From contig OW121855.1 of NCBI GenBank assembly GCA_933228895.1, positions 38,826,698 through 38,890,697 of the forward strand: 64,000 nt of DNA. Direction: 5' to 3'. The stretch is from Platycnemis pennipes. Lineage: Eukaryota; Arthropoda; Insecta; Odonata; Platycnemididae. Below are positions 57,421 to 64,000 of this stretch, piece after piece; the first letter of the stretch is position 1, and every line of letters begins with the position of its first letter. The position numbers and the translations under genes were made by a program. The notes below the pieces were generated by a model, which searched no databases, was not told where the DNA came from, and worked only from the letters and a program-made list of their open reading frames with translations.

Positions 57421-60189
57421 CCAGACTAAGAATCTCTTCCATTATGAATATCTGATAAGTTAATCATCCTCTAGTTCCATCTTTTAGAACAAGGTCGTCA
57501 TAGGAAATTCATTTGAATAATTTGATTTTAAAAATACTTTTAGACTAAAATATTGTATCGGAAAAACAGCGAAAATAGAATCAACAGCAATATGTGTCAT
57601 TTAATCCAATAGAGTGAAACATTGAACGTTCCAGGAAGTCTTCAGTTTGTTGCCCCTCGTGACATCAAAATGAATTATTCCGAAACTGCTATGAGCGAAA
57701 TTGGCCTCTTCCCACTTTTGAGTGAAAACCAAAGAGTCACTTTACGACAGTAAAAGGGCTTTCAAAATGTTTAAGTTCCAAAATCATGCCTGCCAGAAGA
57801 GGAAAGATACACCCAACCATAGGAAACTTGGAAAGGAGTGAAAAAATATATTAGAGCAGCCGAGGGATCATGTCCTCCAACACATTGAAGGACGGGAAAA
57901 AAGTCTGCTCTTTGTTTGCCCTGGTGATTAAGAAACACCTTGAAGATGCCTTGCCTCTAAAAGCTTCTTTTCAGAATATTTTATGATCCTTATAAACCAA
58001 GGAATGGATGCCTCACCATACCGAACGCTATTAAAAATTATCCATCCCGCCATAGTTTATTCGAAAAAATACGAAAGCCGTTTTGTGGACAGGAAACTTC
58101 AAAAAGCGCAACATAATGGCTATTTAATTATTCATCTGCCATTAATTTATAATATGTAATATCCTCTGAGTAAAAGATTTCTTTTCCACTTAAGTTACTG
58201 TTTCTTAGCGGGCTACTTCCTTATTATATTAACCGCAAATTTAAAGGGAAGGCTCTCTTAAAGGGAAGCAAAAAATTTATCGCCACGAGAAGTTTGCAGC
58301 GAGCTGACTAAACAGTATCATTTTTGGTACCTTCCATCTTAAATAGAATAGAATGCGCTTTTCACGTAAAAATCTAACCTGTTCTTTAAACTTAAGTCCC
58401 TAACATAAAAATAGTTGTACTGTAGTCAAAATACTATCACCCCACTCAAGGATAAATAAGAGATTTTCATTCGCAAAGTATTATAATCTATTATCCGAAG
58501 AAATATGACTGGCCTATCTGGCAATATGAATGGAGTTTGCTGGCAACGGACAAATTGGACACAGGTTTCATGCATCTCAGTAATTTTCTCGTCAACAGCT
58601 TTGAAATTTCCTTAGTTTTCCTACAGCCAATCATGCAGAGGTGATTGCAGAGACCCTCGAAGCTGAGTTTAATTATTTATAAATAATAAATAATCAGAGT
58701 TTTGCATATTTCACTGACCTATTTTTAATGCAACTGCTTTTCCTGTACTGAATATGTATTTTAATAATTATGCTCTGTAATTTTCTGAAACACGCCAAAT
58801 CAATCTGTTCACCTAGGAGTAAAATATAAAGTAAAGGAGTAAAATCAATTCCAAATTCTATTTCCCATTAGATTAAACAAAGCAAAACGCCAGGGTGGAG
58901 AAATAAGGACTGATTTTTTTCATATTCTCCTCAGTTTTACTAGGTTTCCTCTTAGCAAAGGGTTTGTGTTCCTGATTATGATCATGAAGAGGATCATAGG
59001 TTCTGAATACAGAAGCACAGAATTTGAAATCAATGTGAGGCATTCTTAATATTTTTTCCACACACGTTTTAAAATTTATTCCTACCCATTTAAAACACTC
59101 TTTATATATCACTATGCTTAATGAATAATAAAAGATCCAGCAGAATACACAGAAACTTATGGCTTGCTATCATAAGAAGCAGGGAAATTCGCTGTTGGCC
59201 ACATATTTCAGGGGAACCGTAGGTCCTTCAAGGAAAAGAGTCGGTCCCCTACTCTTAAGTGTTCTAATTCATCTCACATCAGGGCTTAATACAACATAAT
59301 CCTTATTCTCATCTGCCATAAAACCATGTAATGTAATATGGTTTTATACCGAATTCACTGTAGGCATAGAGGAGAATGGAAAAAGTCTGATGAAGGGGAA
59401 GGAGGACGTATAAAGAAATACTAAGAATGGTTTGGTAAAATGAGGAAAAAGCCAAAAAGATTGATGAAACAGGTACTTGGGAACAGTGGAATGCAGAAAA
59501 TCACGACGCAAGGTAGAATGTTCGGTAAGCAAGGGTGGGAAAGAAAGAAAATACGCACTGGACTGTATGAAAAGGGCCTAGAAAAACGCAGTCTTAAGCA
59601 AGTAATAGCGTAGTAAAGGGAGCCGATAGATGAATGAAATACAAAGAAGAATAAATATACGCTATCAAAACATACCGTGAAAGGTATAAAAATATCAATC
59701 AATTAAATGGACTATAGTCTTATCAGATGCGATACATTTTAGCCATACCTTTATGAAAAATGGAAGTACCTAACAGCCACTAATAACTAGCGTCTTTCCA
59801 GAAATCATCAAATGAGAATGAAAAATTACACACCTACGCATGGAATAACTACTAGCATAAAGTGGATTGATACAATTGATATGGTGCAAACATATGAGGA
59901 AAAAGAGTTGAGGTGAATGAGCTATAATAAAAACCAATCGCGGGGGAAATATATCGGCCACGAGTGAGAGACGGAATTCATATAAATGAACCATTTCGCC
60001 ACAGAACCTGAGAAATCTGGAACGGGACGTGATTCTATCCCACAGATCAAAAAGATTTTCCTTCGAAGAATTTATGTGGACTTAACTCTGGGTCATCCTA
60101 TCACTCCACTACAATGTGTAAACACTGGTTCTATTCGGCCAGCTGATTGTGAACCTTTCGACGCGCTAATTGGCCAGCTCACTCGATTG
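57421..60189. other. A+T-rich non-coding stretch
   Basis: Frames of 60-93 codons at 58873-59112, 59344-59702 and 59986-60237 have no recognisable content. No repeats with clear ends were seen. Confidence 0.45.
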
Positions 60190-60830
60190 CTTCCCCTTGT
60201 CTCCCGAGAGAGAAAGAGAGACTTAAGGAGGGGTTGAGGGTAACGCAAAGGGGACCGTGCACTTTGCCACGCCACTCCTCTCAGGAGATTGTAGGAGTGG
60301 TTAAAGGTGTTCTGGGGAGGGATTAGAAATCGCGCGGTGCCCTTAGGTTGAGGAAAGGAAGAAAAAGAGAACGGGGAGAACAAGAAAACTAGTGGCGGGA
60401 CGCTTGGCTGAAGGATGATTCAATTTCGTGCGAAGAATTGGATGAGGAAGAATGAAGGTCAGTGTTGTGCGACGGTCAGCCAGACACACTGACTGGAGTT
60501 GGAATGAAGGGGAAACGGATTTGGACGGTTTGAGAGCGTTCTGATGGTTTGTGGGAGGGAAGCCGGGTTCCGAGGGTTCGATGAGGGAAGAATTGGGGGA
60601 TGAAAGATCAGAGAGGTCGGAAGAGAGCTGTGGGATCCGGAGGGAGAAGAGAAAGTGGCCGGTGACCAAAAAGAGTAAGGTTTTTATAAAGTTTAGAGAG
60701 AGGGAAAAAGAAAGAGGGAAAACTTGTGTCGTACAGTGGGTTCCGGTGGGATGATTCCCCTCTGAGTTTGGTCGGAGTGCACGGAAGAAGAAAGGGCGAT
60801 GAGTTGGAAGAGACATACATGGTGGGACTC
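60190..60830. other. purine-skewed GC-richer island
   Basis: The plus strand is strongly GA-rich with CpGs across about 550 bases. A 157-codon minus frame (60343-60816) overlaps other frames and is Ser/Pro/Leu-rich, as expected from the composition. I see no exon signature. Confidence 0.45.
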
Positions 60831-62974
60831 TAACTTTGAGCTCATCGATTGGTGAAATTGGCGTTCACCTTTAGAATCAATGATAACGTCCATGATGTTG
60901 ACGTCGATGCTCTTGCTCTTGCCACAAGATCTCAAGGAGTTTTCTAAAGAATAGGCTTTTTCATGATCTCTTTTTGCACCAAGAAAAAAAATTAATTTCA
61001 CATCGTGAACTGCAGCTTCTTCATAAAAATTGTACTAAAAGAAAAGCAAGGATTAATTCTCAATTTTACACTGCACGGAAATATATAATACGCAGCTAAT
61101 TTTTATAATTAAGAAATTCATGACGCCCTGATAAGAAATCAATCGCAAGAAACGCTTTCCAAAACAGCATTATTTTATACAGAGAAAAGATACGAAAAGT
61201 AAATTTGTTAGAAAAAAATCTTGGCTGCGACCAATGGTTCCCTGATTCTCAGCCTTACAAGATGACACCAAGACAAGTATTTTATTGATAAAATCAATTA
61301 CTGATTGATAAAAATGAAAGCTAATGTATCTTGCGTGCAATTTCTTTAAATATGAAATGGTATATCTAGGGACGATGAGTCTAAAACTGTTTTGTAAATA
61401 ACTTCCAATTCCATTGCTTCAGCAGGCACAGTTTCCAAACATAAAATAAAACGCACCTCACCTCCACTCCTCTTTAATCCGTAATTACAAAAATGATTTC
61501 ATTATTTAAGACGCATGAAATGGTCCCTGAAACGGTTGAAAAAGCGAACTTAAACTCATTAAAATAAAAACTGTTAAATCTTCAACGAAGAGAAGTTCCA
61601 ATTCGGAAGAAAATTCTTAATACCACTAGTCACTCTTTTTCATTTCGATAGCCCCTCCCTACCCGTTAAGTAGTTGCTCTAAGAAAAGTCTAAGGAAACT
61701 GTCACCTGTATCTCTTGATAGAAACAGCTCTTCGTGGCTATATAATATGTAAACTTTTGGTACGGTGTACTGGTCAATTGCTCATAACTGATCACTGAAA
61801 TTGGCCATGACAGCTGTTACTTAACCCCTTTAGTTATCGATGGAGATATTCTATAGGCCAAACCGAATCCTCATGAATAACATAAAACTTTACTGGAGAC
61901 GAACTCTTACTTTTACATTGTGAGGGGCCCCAGGTTTGAGGTGAAAGTCGTGCTTTGAAAGATTGGGGAATTTTTTATTCTTCGTGATAGAAATGGCAGA
62001 TGTCAATAACGTATCCCTCTCTCCTTCAATAAACATACTTATATTTTAGTCGGATTCACGTAGATGATGTCGAGCAGCATTTCATCGACAGAGTATTTTA
62101 TAACAAATGTTATTCCACCGGTATCCCGATGGTCCACAGACTTACTCTAACTTAGTTAACCAAAAGACAAACATTTGGCCAAAATCTTCATCAGTATTAT
62201 GACCGCATGCTCTGTTTTAGGCTGACCACTGTAAATTTTCGTTAATTACCCAAAGTTTCGGCAGAATAATGATGTTGTCATGAATTCTATTTTGTATATG
62301 GTGCACAACGAAAAGATGCATTCCGCTGGCAGCATTCTTTTTACAATGGAATGTGAAATTCTGACCATTCTAACAGCTTATTAACATATTGTATAGCTTT
62401 GAGTTATTGCACATTAAATCAGGATCATAGAAGGGAGACGCGAAGAGACGCCAAGAGTTTTAGCTCCCCAATAAAAGAAATGGACGGATTAAGTTTTACG
62501 TAATTTTTTCATGAGATGGACCTTCACCTGAGGCCCAAAACAGACAGGCATGAAATATAGTCACTAGCAAAGGTATTAAAAATTTTAATTTAAACTACTA
62601 CTGCGTAAAATTTCATCTCTTTCAATCAGTGCATCAATGACCTGAATAAATATTAAATACACGGAGATGGGGACGACCATTATTTAATAACTTAGTACAT
62701 GGAAACAATAACGATCTAAGAATTTCTTATAAAGGAAAATTATATCTGTAAATATCATTATAAACTTTATAACAAATAAACTCATAGGAATACATAGGCA
62801 ATGGATTTTAATTTCTCCTTGTCACTCCTTGAAATTCCGATTTGGAAACAGAAAGGATAACGAGTAGTATGAGGAATAAACAGGAGATTAAAGAAGTAGG
62901 GTTAAATTTTTCAAGAACCAATGAAATACTGTTTGAAAGGAAAGATTCAATATCTTTTTCATACACCACGAAGG
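60831..62974. other. A+T-rich non-coding stretch
   Basis: No supported feature in about 2 kb. Confidence 0.5.
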
Positions 62975-63490
62975 AATGAATGAAGAAAGGCGAAAAGAAA
63001 GGACAGAGTTTCGGAGAAGAAAAAAAGGATGAAAGAATAATAGTAAAGCATGTAAGGAGGGGGAGGGAGAAGGCAAGAGCGTGGAAAAGATGGGAGGCGG
63101 GTGTGAGAAGGGGGAGAGAGCAGAGGAGGGAGATACAGAGCGAGGGAGAGAAGGAGTTTACTCTGAAACGCAAACCAATTTTGCTCGCGGTCCCCTGGGG
63201 CCCTCCGGCTACATACACCCCGCCTACCTCCAATTTCCTCTTTCCCTTCGCCCTCATCGTCAATCGGCATTCCACCGTGGCCATACCTACAGTCGATCGG
63301 CGTCTATCGGAATTCCTCACACGCCTCGCAATCTCCTTCCCCATCCAAACCATCCCTATTCGCTCGTTTTTGAGTCTGTTCCCTTCCAAAATTTTCCCTC
63401 TCCATTTGCAGTGGGACACCGCCTTCCACCGGCCAGTTCATATACATCCCATAGTTACACTCCTTGTCCTCTTCCTCGCATTCCTTAAGA
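62975..63490. other. GC-rich island with purine-to-pyrimidine strand switch
   Basis: GA-rich plus-strand sequence (62975-63170) switches at about 63180 to C+T-rich, CpG-containing sequence (63185-63480). Long frames overlap on both strands (203 codons minus at 62808-63419, 181 codons plus at 62980-63525), which argues against any single one being real. Confidence 0.5.
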
Positions 63491-64000
63491 ACGATTCTCA
63501 GATGTACCGGAGTTGTTTAGGGTAATATACGAGGACCATCTACATAACCGAACCGTAAATAAATCCTTGGACTACCACTTGTGCGGGAAATCTTAGCTAC
63601 TCGAAATTGAGTTCCATTTGGAACCTCCTTAATGAATGATGTGCCAAGGAATGTTGTGATTTCTTACGCTACATAGAACTTCTCGCGGAATTCTAGTGAA
63701 TGGATTCATTCTCCCGCTGTCTTCACAGACCGTTAACGAAACACAATGCGACAGCACCTTTAACGCTGAAAGGAATCGAGGTACAATAATTCAATTACGC
63801 AGAGACAATTTTTAGGGACAATAAATCTCCTAGATGCAAAGCACTATTAAAGAAGGAATGAAATGAAATAAAGGAATTTCCATGAAATAAAGACTAACGT
63901 GTGAGATAAAATGTTTCCCATTTACGATCTCAATCACTACGCTAAAGCAGAAGCAATCTAAGACACAAATAGCATCATAAAAACGTATTGTAATGACATA
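63491..64000. other. non-coding stretch
   Basis: No supported feature. Confidence 0.5.

Noticed and set aside
60343..60816. 157-codon minus-strand frame
   Set aside because: It lies within a GA-rich island; its Ser/Pro/Leu content and overlap with other frames make it a composition artefact.
62808..63525. Long overlapping frames on both strands (203 and 181 codons)
   Set aside because: They overlap each other, are built of low-complexity Ser/Pro/Leu or Arg/Glu strings and fall in a purine/pyrimidine-skewed island where stop codons are rare by composition.
1..64000. CRISPR array, operon, prophage or bacterial insertion sequence
   Set aside because: No regularly spaced short repeats, no gene-dense runs and no bacterial gene families are present.

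Overview
This window reads as non-coding, repeat-bearing DNA from a metazoan, most likely an arthropod and probably an insect. The evidence is an A+T-rich background with no gene-dense runs, no bacterial operon structure, and only one kind of recognisable protein: fragments of metazoan retroelements. These are apurinic-type endonuclease/reverse transcriptase LINEs with microsatellite tails, a CR1/Jockey-like LINE, and Penelope-like 3' modules, accompanied by a short hAT-like element and tRNA-like SINE remnants. I cannot name the species. I found no host protein-coding gene or intact RNA gene that I would defend.

Layout. 1-5.7 kb: A+T-rich DNA, a diverged ~90-bp tandem repeat (951-1200), a purine-rich island (3165-3760) and one edge of a possible pogo/Tigger-like element (4496-4620). 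5.7-8.25 kb: a minus-strand CR1/Jockey-like 3' end, a strong hairpin (6867-6903) and the best preserved element of the window, a 5'-truncated LINE (called family A here) with an open 379-codon frame, an (ATG)n tail and a perfect 14-bp target-site duplication. 8.25-19.98 kb: repeat-poor A+T-rich DNA broken by GC-rich purine/pyrimidine-skewed islands, plus a 158-bp tandem duplication (18947-19262). 19.98-20.43 kb: the 3' end of a Penelope-like element. 23.8-25.1 kb: the largest skewed island. 26.5-28.9 kb: a minus-strand LINE (family B) that keeps its 5' leader, endonuclease and the start of the reverse transcriptase but has lost its 3' half; a 260-bp hAT-like element sits inside its leader. 29-30.3 kb: a tRNA-like SINE remnant and two tandem duplications. 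34-36 kb: a second Penelope-like remnant and two tRNA-like remnants. 40.1-57.4 kb: a cluster of LINE remains (one family B copy, six family A copies on both strands, one family C copy). 52.6-53.4, 60.2-60.8 and 63.0-63.5 kb: further skewed islands.

How the parts relate. Everything protein-like is retroelement-derived. Family A copies share the same C-terminal sequence and end in ATG/GATGAT repeats. Two of them have visible target duplications that begin with ATG, as expected if tail and target anneal during target-primed reverse transcription. Only the 7-kb copy keeps the FADD catalytic motif; the others are truncated or have lost the palm region by internal deletion. The GC-rich strand-skewed islands are the main structure not explained by transposons; they could be regulatory elements or distal promoters of genes outside the window, but no adjoining gene is seen.
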